NCBI GenBank assembly: GCA_017882945.1
Contig: JADGON010000337.1
Span: 1-6,511 of the forward strand
Direction of reading: 5' to 3'
Source: Acidimicrobiia bacterium
GTDB taxonomy: Bacteria; Actinomycetota; Acidimicrobiia; IMCC26256; JAENVU01
DNA length: 6,511 nucleotides
Within the stretch, counting starts at the first letter, position 1. Each line of letters starts with the position of its first letter. The notes below the pieces were generated by a model. The model was given only the letters and a program-made list of their open reading frames with translations. It had not been told where the DNA came from and searched no databases. Shown here in pieces: positions 1 through 6,511 of the stretch. The position numbers and the translations under genes are program-made.

Positions 1-169
1 CACCCGGCGGGTTCGGGATCGCGTCCACGATGCGTTCGAGCGCGGCGCGGTCCGGCGGCGCCTTGAGGTACTCGACGACATCGGTGTCGACGCCCCGTTC
101 CCGCAGGATCTCGAGCGCGCCGCGGGATTTGCTGCACACCGGGTTGTGGTAGACGACGAACTCGGTCAC
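1..169 (-). CDS. arsC: ArsC-family (glutaredoxin-type arsenate reductase-like) protein, 3' part beyond window
   Basis: Only the first 56 codons are visible; the gene runs off the low-coordinate edge. The start is a GTG at 169, giving a protein beginning MTEFVVYHNPVCSKSR. The strand-loop YHNPxCSKSR, with the cysteine at residue 12, is the signature of the ArsC thioredoxin-fold family, and plasmid R773 arsenate reductase also has its catalytic cysteine at position 12. The following EYLKAPPDRAAL segment matches the family's usual YL-x2-PP-x3-EL region. In characterised members the cysteine attacks arsenate and glutaredoxin/glutathione completes the reduction. The arginines that bind arsenate lie further downstream, outside the window, so true arsenate reductase cannot be separated from YffB- or Spx-like relatives. 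No arsR or arsenite pump gene is visible. It starts 10 bases after the yceH stop; a weak GGTGGG lies 13 bases upstream at 183-188. Family assignment is firm, function is not. Confidence 0.85.
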   Translation of the reverse strand, partial: MTEFVVYHNPVCSKSRGALEILRERGVDTDVVEYLKAPPDRAALERIVDAIPNPPG

Positions 170-179
170 GGACGGCAAT

Positions 180-866
180 CTACCCACCAAGGCTGTCGCG
201 CAGCGTCTCGAGCTCCGACCGCAAGCTCGCGACCTCTGCTTCCAGCGCCGCGATTCGTTCGGCGAGCCCTCCGCCGCCGCCGGCTCGTTCGGCCGGTGCC
301 GGCGTCGGCGTCGACGTCGACTCGGACTTCCATTGGACCGGTGCGTCGTCGGGAACTCGTGCCGTCACCTCACCGCCTGCTTCGGTGAGGAGCTCACGGA
401 CGCGAGCCTCCTTCTGGCCCGGCTCCCGGGCCAGCCGACGGGTGAGGGGCTCGTCGCGACCCGCGAGACGGTCCAGCGCGTCGTCGACCGCGGCCAGGTC
501 TCGGAACGGGTGGAGCCGCTCGGTGCGGCTCTTCAGCTCGCCGGGCGTCTGCGGTCCGCGCAGCAGGAGCACGCACAGCAGCGCGGCTTCTGGTGGACCG
601 ATGCCGAGCGCTTCGTCGAGGACGTGTCGGTACTTGATCACCCGGCTTCCGGGATACACGCCCCGCCGCACGAAGCCCCGTTCCCGCAACTCGTCAAGCG
701 CGGTCTCGACGAGGTCCTCGCGGTATTGGACGACCGGCACCCGGTTGGTGGACTGATTGGACGCCGACACGAGCGCGTTGAGGCTCAACGGATACGCGTC
801 CGGCGTCGTGCGCTCCTTCTCGAGGAGGCAACCGAGCACTCGCGCTTCTTCGGGGCTGAGGGGCAC
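180..866 (-). CDS. yceH: YceH-family (DUF480/UPF0502) double winged-helix protein
   Basis: This is a 228-residue protein with a GTG start at 866 and a TAG stop at 180-182. It matches the YceH/DUF480 family along most of its length. The N-terminal segment (about 1-84) has LSPEEARVLGCLLEKERTTP, YPLSLNALVSASNQSTNR and a second helix-wing region ending in VIKYRH. The second winged-helix unit (about 88-160) contains LLRGPQTPGELKSR at 101-114 and LAREPGQKEAR at 145-155, both hallmarks of the family. A Ser/Thr/Pro/Ala-rich and glycine-rich linker (about 179-200) leads to a heptad-like coiled coil at about 201-226 (IAALEAEVASLRSELETL), which suggests oligomerisation. Winged-helix folds often bind DNA, but no target or biochemical role is established for this family to my knowledge, so the function is unknown. 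The start lies 11 bases after the aat stop with no convincing Shine-Dalgarno sequence, which suggests translation coupled to aat. The protein ends just upstream of the arsC-like gene. Confidence 0.92.
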   Translation of the reverse strand: MPLSPEEARVLGCLLEKERTTPDAYPLSLNALVSASNQSTNRVPVVQYREDLVETALDELRERGFVRRGVYPGSRVIKYRHVLDEALGIGPPEAALLCVLLLRGPQTPGELKSRTERLHPFRDLAAVDDALDRLAGRDEPLTRRLAREPGQKEARVRELLTEAGGEVTARVPDDAPVQWKSESTSTPTPAPAERAGGGGGLAERIAALEAEVASLRSELETLRDSLGG

Positions 867-877
867 GGCTCGTCAGC

Positions 878-1558
878 CTACGGCGAGGCGGGCCAGCTCG
901 GGCCGGGTCGCGCGAGCGCGTGACGCAGACGCTCGAGGTACTCGGAGCGGGCCATCGGGCGCGCACCCAGAGACTCGAGGTGCGGAGTGACCCATTGGAC
1001 GTCGAACAGGTTGGCGTCACCTGCCTGCAGCAGCTCGACACAGTTGAGCAGCGCGACCTTCGAGGCATCCGTCGCGTGATGGAACATTGACTCCCCCGCG
1101 AAGAACCCACCGATCGCCAACCCGTACAGACCGCCGACGAGCTCCCCTTCGTGCCAGGTCTCGACGCTGTGGGCCCATCCGAGACGGTGCAGCTCGCGGT
1201 ACGCCTCGACGAACGACTCGTCGATCCATCCGTGCGGGCGGGAAGGATCGGCGCACGCGCGCATGACCGCCTCGAACTCGGTGTTCACGCGCAGCTCGAA
1301 CCGGCGTTGCGACCGGCGCAGCGATCGCGACACGACCATGCCGTCGAGTGGGATCACCCCGCGCGGGTCGGGCGACCACCAGGCGATCGGGCCATCGAGA
1401 CCCAACCGCATCGGGAAGAGCCCGGTCCGGTACGCCTTGAGCAGCGTGCCGGGTTCGAGATCCGCCCCGACCCCGCAGATCTCGCGCTCGTCAGCCGATT
1501 CGGGGGGCGGGAGCTCCCAACGGGTCGGCGGAGGCTCGATCGGCGCGCGCCTGGGCAT
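878..1558 (-). CDS. aat: Leucyl/phenylalanyl-tRNA-protein transferase
   Basis: This 226-residue protein is close to the usual length of Aat (E. coli about 234). Aat transfers Leu or Phe from aminoacyl-tRNA to proteins with N-terminal Lys or Arg, creating N-degrons that ClpS delivers to a Clp protease in the cytoplasm. Visible family motifs are GADLEPGTLLKAYRTGLFPM (31-50), WWSPDPRGV (60-68), GWI (110-112), AHSVETW (129-135), LVGGLYG (140-146), GESMF (155-159), DASK (164-167) and FDVQWVTPHLESLGA (185-199). Glu156, Asp186 and Gln188 appear to correspond to the active-site residues of the E. coli enzyme; Thr replaces the Asn at 191. The ATG at 1558 is the only usable start, because the gltD TGA is in the same frame six codons upstream and no alternative start precedes the conserved region. 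No clear Shine-Dalgarno sequence is present, so coupling to gltD translation is likely. The first roughly 25 residues are Pro/Arg-rich and look unconserved. Confidence 0.95.
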   Translation of the reverse strand: MPRRAPIEPPPTRWELPPPESADEREICGVGADLEPGTLLKAYRTGLFPMRLGLDGPIAWWSPDPRGVIPLDGMVVSRSLRRSQRRFELRVNTEFEAVMRACADPSRPHGWIDESFVEAYRELHRLGWAHSVETWHEGELVGGLYGLAIGGFFAGESMFHHATDASKVALLNCVELLQAGDANLFDVQWVTPHLESLGARPMARSEYLERLRHALARPGPSWPASP

Positions 1559-1576
1559 CGGGCCGCTGACCGGTGT

Positions 1577-3046
1577 TCAGCGAACGGCCATCGGCGCCGC
1601 ATCGGGCGAGATCGGCGCGGGAAGATCGGTCGTTCCCATGAGCCACTCGTCGACCGCGGCCGCGCACGACCGGCCCTCGGCGATCGCCCACACGATCAGG
1701 CTCTGACCGCGCCCCATGTCGCCGCACACGAAGACACCGTCGACGTTCGTCGCCCACCGCTCGTCGCGCGCGACGTTGCCCCGATCCGTGAGCTCGACCC
1801 CCAACTGCTCGAGGAGCCCGTCGCGCTGCGGGCCCACGAAACCCATCGCGAGCAACGCGATGTCGCACGGGAGCTCGAAGTCGCTGTCCTCGATCTTCTC
1901 GAAGACCATGCGACCGTCGACGACCTTCTGCTCGACCTCGTGGGCGCGCAGGGCGCGCACGTTGCCGGCGTCGTCGCCGAGGAAGCACTCGGTGTTGACG
2001 GCGAACACCCGCTCACCGCCTTCCTCGTGGGCGCTCGCGGTCCGGTAGATGAGCGGCCAGGTGGGCCACGGGTTGGCGTCGGGCCGGGATTCGGGTGGCC
2101 GCGGCAGGATCTCGAATTGGTGCACGGACGCGCACCCGTGGCGATGGACGGTGCCGAGGCAGTCGGCGCCGGTGTCGCCGCCTCCGATGATCACGACGTG
2201 CTTGCCCGTGGCCGAGAACGGATGCTCGGTGAGGTCACCTTCCTGCACCCGGTTCGCCGGCGGCAGGAATTCCATCGCTTGGTAGATGCCGCGCAGCTCG
2301 CGACCCGGGATCGGAAGGTCGCGCCATGCGGTCGCGCCGCCGGCGAGGACCGTCGCGTCGGAATCGCGCTGGAGCACGGCGACCGGAAGGTTCACTCCGA
2401 CGTTCACGTTCACCTGGAACTCGGTGCCTTCTGCGCGCATCTGCTCGAGCCGACGGTCGAGGACGCGCTTCTCCATCTTGAACTCGGGGATGCCGTAGCG
2501 CAGCAGACCGCCGACGCGATCCGCACGCTCGTAGACGGTCACCGCGTGCCCCGCGCGCGTGAGCTGCTGAGCCGCCGCGAGCCCGGCCGGGCCGGAACCC
2601 ACCACCGCGACCCGCTTCCCCGTGAGCGTCGTGGGCATCACCGGAACGATGGTGCCGTGCTCCCAGCCGTGGTCGACGATGCTGACCTCGACCTGCTTGA
2701 TCGCGACCGGCTCCTCGTTGATGCCGAGCACGCACGCGGCTTCGCACGGCGCGGGGCACAACCGACCGGTGAACTCCGGGAAGTTGTTCGTCGCGTGCAG
2801 CCGCTCCATCGCCTCGTGCCAGTCCTCGCGGTACACGAGGTCGTTCCATTCGGGGATCAGGTTCCCGAGCGGGCAGCCGGTGTGACAGAACGGGATCCCG
2901 CAGTCCATGCACCGCGCCGCCTGGGTCTCGAGCCGCTCGTCGGGGAACGGCTCGTAGACCTCCTTCCAGTCGCGCAGGCGCACAGGAACCGAGCGGCGGC
3001 GCGGCAGCTCCCGGTCGTACTTCATGAACCCGGTGACCTCACCCAT
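1577..3046 (-). CDS. gltD: Glutamate synthase (NADPH) small/beta subunit
   Basis: This 489-residue protein is full length for GltD. It oxidises NADPH at FAD and passes electrons through iron-sulfur clusters to the FMN of GltB. The N-terminal ferredoxin-like region has Cys46, 49, 54 and 58 in CMDCGIPFCHTGC and Cys97, 101 and 105 in CPAPCEAAC, the usual pattern for two 4Fe-4S clusters. The FAD fold shows VAVVGSGPAGLAAAQQL (147-162) and the NADPH fold VVIIGGGDTGADCLGT (284-299). The C-terminal FAD motif is GVFVCGDMGRGQSLIVWAI (437-455). The ATG at 3046 is chosen because MGEVTGFMKYDRELPRRR matches the typical family start (MG-x3-GF-x3-RE-x2-RR). A second ATG at 3025 (Met8) is preceded by GGTGAGG and remains possible. 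The start overlaps the gltB stop by 8 bases. The reading frame stays open upstream of the start inside gltB, but that extension is Arg/Ser-rich shadow sequence and is excluded. Confidence 0.97.
   Translation of the reverse strand: MGEVTGFMKYDRELPRRRSVPVRLRDWKEVYEPFPDERLETQAARCMDCGIPFCHTGCPLGNLIPEWNDLVYREDWHEAMERLHATNNFPEFTGRLCPAPCEAACVLGINEEPVAIKQVEVSIVDHGWEHGTIVPVMPTTLTGKRVAVVGSGPAGLAAAQQLTRAGHAVTVYERADRVGGLLRYGIPEFKMEKRVLDRRLEQMRAEGTEFQVNVNVGVNLPVAVLQRDSDATVLAGGATAWRDLPIPGRELRGIYQAMEFLPPANRVQEGDLTEHPFSATGKHVVIIGGGDTGADCLGTVHRHGCASVHQFEILPRPPESRPDANPWPTWPLIYRTASAHEEGGERVFAVNTECFLGDDAGNVRALRAHEVEQKVVDGRMVFEKIEDSDFELPCDIALLAMGFVGPQRDGLLEQLGVELTDRGNVARDERWATNVDGVFVCGDMGRGQSLIVWAIAEGRSCAAAVDEWLMGTTDLPAPISPDAAPMAVR
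3039..3046 (-). other. gltB stop / gltD start overlap (translational coupling)
   Basis: On the minus strand the eight bases ATGGGTGA hold both the gltD ATG (3044-3046) and the gltB TGA (3039-3041). Such an overlap normally lets ribosomes finishing one subunit reinitiate on the next, which suits two subunits needed in equal amounts. No strong Shine-Dalgarno sequence precedes the ATG. A GGTGAGG inside the first gltD codons could instead serve the ATG at 3025. Confidence 0.8.
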
Positions 3047-6000
3047 GCGAGGCCGCCATGATCGCTTCGTCCACCGACATCCCTCGCTCTTCGGCGATGC
3101 GGGCGGCTTCGAGCACCCGCTTGTAGTCCTTGGGCATGACCTTCGCGAACTGCTCCACCTCGTGGCGCCAGCGCTCGAGAATCCGCCTCGCGCCCTCGGA
3201 GCCGGTCTCCTCGTAGTGGCGGCGGATGGTCTCGCGCAGGAATTCGCGGTCGTCATCGTCGAGCGGGTCGAGATCGACCATCTCCGTGTTGACCCGGGTC
3301 GGGAACGTGCGGTCGGGATCGTGCACGTAGGCGATGCCTCCGGACATCCCGGCCCCGAAGTTGCGGCCCGTCGATCCGAGCACCACGACGCGACCACCCG
3401 TCATGTACTCGCAGCCGTGGTCGCCGACACCCTCGACGACCGCGATCGCACCGGAGTTCCGCACACAGAAGCGCTCGCCCACCACGCCGCGCAGGAACAC
3501 CTCGCCTGAAGTCGCGCCGTAGAGGATCACGTTGCCGGCGATGATGTTGTCCTCGGCAACGAGGGACGACGTCGCCGACGGGAACACGATGATCCGGCCG
3601 CCCGACAACCCCTTGCCGAGGTAGTCGTTGGCGTCACCCTCGAGCCGCAGGGTGATGCCGGACGGCACGAACGCGCCGAAGCTCTGACCCGCGGAGCCCG
3701 TGAAGCGGATCTGGATGGTGTCGTCCGGCAGACCACCGCCGCCGTAGCGGGTCGTCAGCTCGTATCCCAGCATCGTGCCGACGGTGCGGTTGACGTTGCG
3801 GATCGGCAGCTCGAGCGTCACCGGCTGCCCGTCGTCGAGCGCGCCCTCGCAGAGCTGGATCAGTGTCTGGTCGAGCGCGCGGTCGAGCCCGTGGTCCTGG
3901 GACTTCGTGCAGTGACGGTCCTGGACCGACTCGTCGAAGTCGGGGACGTGCAGGATTGGCGTGAGGTCGAGCCCTGACGCCTTCCAGTGCTCGACCGCCT
4001 TGCGGGTGTCGAGCATCTCGGCGTGACCGATCGCCTCGGCGAGGCTGCGGAACCCGAGCGCCGCGAGGTGCTCGCGCACCTCCTCGGCAATGAACTCGAA
4101 GAAGTTCACGACGAACTCGGGCTTGCCAGTGAACTTCTTGCGCAGCTCCGGGTTCTGGGTCGCGATCCCGACCGGACAGGTGTCGAGGTGACACACCCGC
4201 ATCATGATGCAACCACTGACCACCAACGGCGCCGACGCGAACCCGAACTCCTCGGCTCCGAGCAGCGCGGCGATGATCACGTCACGACCGGTCTTCAGCT
4301 GGCCGTCCGTCTGCACGACGATGCGGTCACGAAGCCCGTTGAGCAACAAGGTCTGCTGCGTCTCGGCGAGTCCGAGCTCCCATGGTGCGCCCGCATGCTT
4401 GATCGAGGTGAGCGGTGACGCGCCCGTCCCACCATCGTGGCCGGAGATCAGCACCACATCGGCGTGGGCCTTGCTCACGCCGGCCGCGACCGTCCCCACC
4501 CCGACCTCGGCCACGAGCTTCACGTGCACCCGCGCCTTCGGGTTCGAGTTCTTGAGGTCGTGGATCAGCTGCGCGAGGTCCTCGATCGAATAGATGTCGT
4601 GGTGCGGCGGCGGGCTGATGAGCCCGACACCGGGCGTCGAGTACCGGGTGCGCGCGATCCACGGGTACACCTTGTGACCCGGCAGCTGCCCGCCCTCGCC
4701 CGGCTTCGCGCCCTGGGCCATCTTGATCTGCAGGTCGTCCGCGTTCGCGAGGTACTCGCTCGTGACGCCGAACCGGCCGGAAGCCACCTGCTTGACCGCG
4801 CTGCGCCGCAGGTCGCCGTTCGCGTCCGCCATGAAGCGATCCGCGTCCTCGCCGCCTTCACCGGTGTTGGACTTCCCACCGATGCGGTTCATCGCGATCG
4901 CGAGCGTCTCGTGCGCTTCCTTCGAGATCGACCCGTAGCTCATCGCACCCGTGGAGAACCGCTTCACGATCTCGGAGATCGGCTCGACCTCTTCGATCGG
5001 GACCGGGGGTCGCTCGCCGTCGCGCAGCTCGAAGAGGCCGCGCAGGGTGGCCAGATGACGCGATCGCTCGTCGACCATCGTCGTGTACTGCTTGAAGATG
5101 TCGTAGCGCTTGGTGCGGGTCGCGTGCTGCAACCGGAACACCGTGTCGGGGTTGAACAGGTGGAACTCGCCCTCCCGCCGCCACTGGTACTCCCCACCCG
5201 TCTCGAGCTCGCGGTGGGCGAGCTCGGTCGGCCGGTCGGGGAACGCCCGCTCGTGATGCGCCGCGACCTCGGCCGCGAGGACGTCGAGCCCGACGCCACC
5301 CAAGCGCGTCGTCGTCCCGGTGAAGTACTCGTCGACGAGGTCCTGGCTCAGGCCGATCGCTTCGAACACCTGGGCGCCGGTGTAGGACGCGACCGTCGAG
5401 ATGCCCATCTTCGACATGATCTTCAGCACGCCCTTGCCCGCAGCCTTGGCGTAGTTCTTGGCGGCCTTGCGCGGGGTGAGGTCCACGTGCCCCTCACGCA
5501 CGAGGTCGCGCATCGCGTCGAACACCAGATACGGGTTGACGGCCGCGGCGCCGTATCCGACGAGCAGGGCGATGTGGTGCACCTCGCGGGCCTCACCGGT
5601 CTCGACGACGAGCCCGACGCGCGTCCGGGTCTTCTCCCGGATGAGGTGGTGGTGCACCGCGGCGGTGATGAGCAGGCTCGGAATCGGCGCGTGCTCGTGG
5701 GTGGCGTAGCGGTCCGAGAGGATGACGAGGTTGACGCCACCGGCGATCGCATCGCTCACCTGCCGGCGGATGCGCTCGATCCCGAGTCGGAGACCGTCGC
5801 CGCCACCGAGCACCGGGTACAGCGCGTCGATGGTGACCGGCTTGTACGCGGACACGCCGCCGTCCTCGTCGATGTAGCGGAGCTTGGCGAGATCCTCGTT
5901 GTCGATCACCGGGCTCGGCAGCACGATCTGGCGGCACGACTCCGGCCCGGGATCGAGCAGGTTCCCCTCCGGCCCGATGGTGGAGCCCAGGCTCGTGACG

Positions 6001-6511
6001 AGCTCCTCGCGGATGCCGTCGAGCGGCGGGTTCGTCACCTGGGCGAAGAGCTGCTGGAAGTAGTCGAACAGCAGGCGCGGTCGATCCGAGAGCACCGCGA
6101 TCGGGGTGTCGGTGCCCATGGACCCGATCGCCTCGGCGCCGGTGCGCGCCATCGGTGCGACGAGGAGCCGCTGCTCCTCCTGGGTCCAGCCGAAGAGCCG
6201 CTGCTGCTGCACGTGCGACGAGTGCACCGGCGTGAGCACGTCCCGCGGGGGCAGGTCGTCGAGGTGCACCAAACCGTCGTCGAGCCACGCCTCGTACGGC
6301 TGTTGGGTTGCGAGATCGTGCTTGATCTCCTCGTCGTCGACGATCCGACCCAGCTCGGTGTCCACGAGGAACATGCGTCCGGGTTCCAGCCGGCCCTTCT
6401 TCACCACCTGGGCCGGGTCGACCTCGAGCACCCCGACCTCGCTCGCCATGATCACGAGCCCGTCGTCGGTGACCCAGTACCGGGAAGGGCGAAGCCCGTT
6501 GCGGTCGAGCA
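3039..6511 (-). CDS. gltB: Glutamate synthase (NADPH) large/alpha subunit, N-terminus beyond window
   Basis: The visible part is 1,156 residues and a TGA stop; the frame is open to the high-coordinate edge, so the GTG at 6455 is internal and not the start. GltB is usually about 1,500 residues, so roughly 350 are missing, including the N-terminal catalytic cysteine of the glutaminase. Visible-fragment positions: LDRNGLRPSRYWVTDDGL (1-18) is from the late glutaminase domain. The central domain follows to about 440. The FMN domain includes FSTGAMSYGSISKEAHETLA (518-537), AQGAKPGEGGQLPGHKV and the glycine-rich ISGHDGGTGASPLTS. Cys767, 773 and 778 in CIMMRVCHLDTC are the expected 3Fe-4S ligands (codons near 4176-4211). 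The C-terminal GXGXG helix lies at about 930-1070 (GGRIIVF, GNVILYGATSGEVFLRG, GRVVVLGSTGRNFGAGMSGG). The enzyme converts glutamine plus 2-oxoglutarate to two glutamates, channelling ammonia from the glutaminase to the FMN site. No key residue in the visible part appears lost. It is first in the visible gene chain; its promoter is outside the window. Confidence 0.98.
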   Translation of the reverse strand, partial: LDRNGLRPSRYWVTDDGLVIMASEVGVLEVDPAQVVKKGRLEPGRMFLVDTELGRIVDDEEIKHDLATQQPYEAWLDDGLVHLDDLPPRDVLTPVHSSHVQQQRLFGWTQEEQRLLVAPMARTGAEAIGSMGTDTPIAVLSDRPRLLFDYFQQLFAQVTNPPLDGIREELVTSLGSTIGPEGNLLDPGPESCRQIVLPSPVIDNEDLAKLRYIDEDGGVSAYKPVTIDALYPVLGGGDGLRLGIERIRRQVSDAIAGGVNLVILSDRYATHEHAPIPSLLITAAVHHHLIREKTRTRVGLVVETGEAREVHHIALLVGYGAAAVNPYLVFDAMRDLVREGHVDLTPRKAAKNYAKAAGKGVLKIMSKMGISTVASYTGAQVFEAIGLSQDLVDEYFTGTTTRLGGVGLDVLAAEVAAHHERAFPDRPTELAHRELETGGEYQWRREGEFHLFNPDTVFRLQHATRTKRYDIFKQYTTMVDERSRHLATLRGLFELRDGERPPVPIEEVEPISEIVKRFSTGAMSYGSISKEAHETLAIAMNRIGGKSNTGEGGEDADRFMADANGDLRRSAVKQVASGRFGVTSEYLANADDLQIKMAQGAKPGEGGQLPGHKVYPWIARTRYSTPGVGLISPPPHHDIYSIEDLAQLIHDLKNSNPKARVHVKLVAEVGVGTVAAGVSKAHADVVLISGHDGGTGASPLTSIKHAGAPWELGLAETQQTLLLNGLRDRIVVQTDGQLKTGRDVIIAALLGAEEFGFASAPLVVSGCIMMRVCHLDTCPVGIATQNPELRKKFTGKPEFVVNFFEFIAEEVREHLAALGFRSLAEAIGHAEMLDTRKAVEHWKASGLDLTPILHVPDFDESVQDRHCTKSQDHGLDRALDQTLIQLCEGALDDGQPVTLELPIRNVNRTVGTMLGYELTTRYGGGGLPDDTIQIRFTGSAGQSFGAFVPSGITLRLEGDANDYLGKGLSGGRIIVFPSATSSLVAEDNIIAGNVILYGATSGEVFLRGVVGERFCVRNSGAIAVVEGVGDHGCEYMTGGRVVVLGSTGRNFGAGMSGGIAYVHDPDRTFPTRVNTEMVDLDPLDDDDREFLRETIRRHYEETGSEGARRILERWRHEVEQFAKVMPKDYKRVLEAARIAEERGMSVDEAIMAASHG

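Larger units (their letters stand above)
1..6511 (-). other. Putative five-gene operon gltB-gltD-aat-yceH-arsC-like
   Basis: All five genes point the same way. Spacing is an 8-base overlap (gltB/gltD), then gaps of 18, 11 and 10 bases. None of these gaps can hold a separate promoter or an intrinsic terminator, and I see no GC-rich hairpin followed by a T-run between genes. A single transcript is therefore the simplest reading, although internal promoters inside coding sequence cannot be excluded. Both ends of the unit lie outside the window. Confidence 0.7.

Noticed and set aside
333..923. A 196-codon open frame on the plus strand opposite yceH.
   Set aside because: It is antisense to a complete YceH-family gene, has no recognisable motif, and is explained by codon bias.
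1559..1576. Possible promoter, terminator or attenuator between gltD and aat.
   Set aside because: Eighteen bases are too few, with no T-run and only the small ACCGGT palindrome.
3031..3042. Short palindrome GGTGA-GG-TCACC at the gltB/gltD junction as a possible operator or hairpin.
   Set aside because: The arms are five bases with a two-base centre, the sequence is fully explained by gltD codons 2-5, and no second copy was noticed elsewhere in the window.
1151..3061. A 636-codon open frame on the plus strand opposite aat and gltD.
   Set aside because: It lies entirely antisense to two well-supported genes, has Arg/His/Asp/Val-rich composition with no recognisable domain, and is the expected result of strong G/C bias at third codon positions, which removes stop codons from the opposite strand.
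3047..3397. Upstream extension of the gltD reading frame that would give a 606-residue protein.
   Set aside because: The extra sequence lies within the conserved C-terminal domain of gltB in another frame and is Arg/Ser/Pro-rich, while GltD homology begins at the ATG at 3046.
6453..6455. GTG as a possible start of gltB.
   Set aside because: The frame continues to the window edge and the upstream codons encode the conserved LDRNGLRPSRY segment of the glutaminase domain, so the GTG is an internal valine codon.

Overview
The window is a GC-rich stretch of bacterial chromosome in which every supported gene lies on the minus strand. Read in the direction of transcription (high to low coordinates) the order is gltB (5' part outside the window), gltD, aat, a yceH/DUF480 gene, and the start of an arsC-like gene that runs off the low-coordinate edge. 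The GltB and GltD sequences look actinobacterial, and the strong G/C preference at third codon positions fits. An Acidimicrobiia-like actinobacterium is my best guess, but this is inferred from general sequence resemblance and not from a marker gene.

Layout: 3039-6511 encodes most of the large (alpha) subunit of NADPH-type glutamate synthase. It includes the end of the glutaminase domain, the central domain, the FMN/3Fe-4S domain and the C-terminal GXGXG beta-helix. It overlaps by 8 bases with 1577-3046, the small (beta) subunit, which carries the two-cluster cysteine region and the FAD and NADPH Rossmann folds. After 18 bases comes 878-1558, leucyl/phenylalanyl-tRNA-protein transferase (Aat). 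After 11 bases comes 180-866, a YceH-family (DUF480) double winged-helix protein with a coiled-coil tail. After 10 bases comes 1-169, the N-terminal third or so of an ArsC-family thioredoxin-fold protein.

No gap between genes exceeds 18 bases, so there is no room for internal promoters or terminators outside coding sequence, and the five genes probably form one transcription unit. GltB and GltD together make glutamate from glutamine, 2-oxoglutarate and NADPH. Aat tags proteins for ClpS/ClpAP-type degradation. The roles of YceH and the ArsC-like protein in this setting are unknown. I see no mobile element, RNA gene, CRISPR array, long repeat or intergenic regulatory region. Most of the window is ordinary housekeeping sequence. 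The main point of interest is the company the genes keep: nitrogen assimilation next to N-degron tagging and an uncharacterised winged-helix protein.
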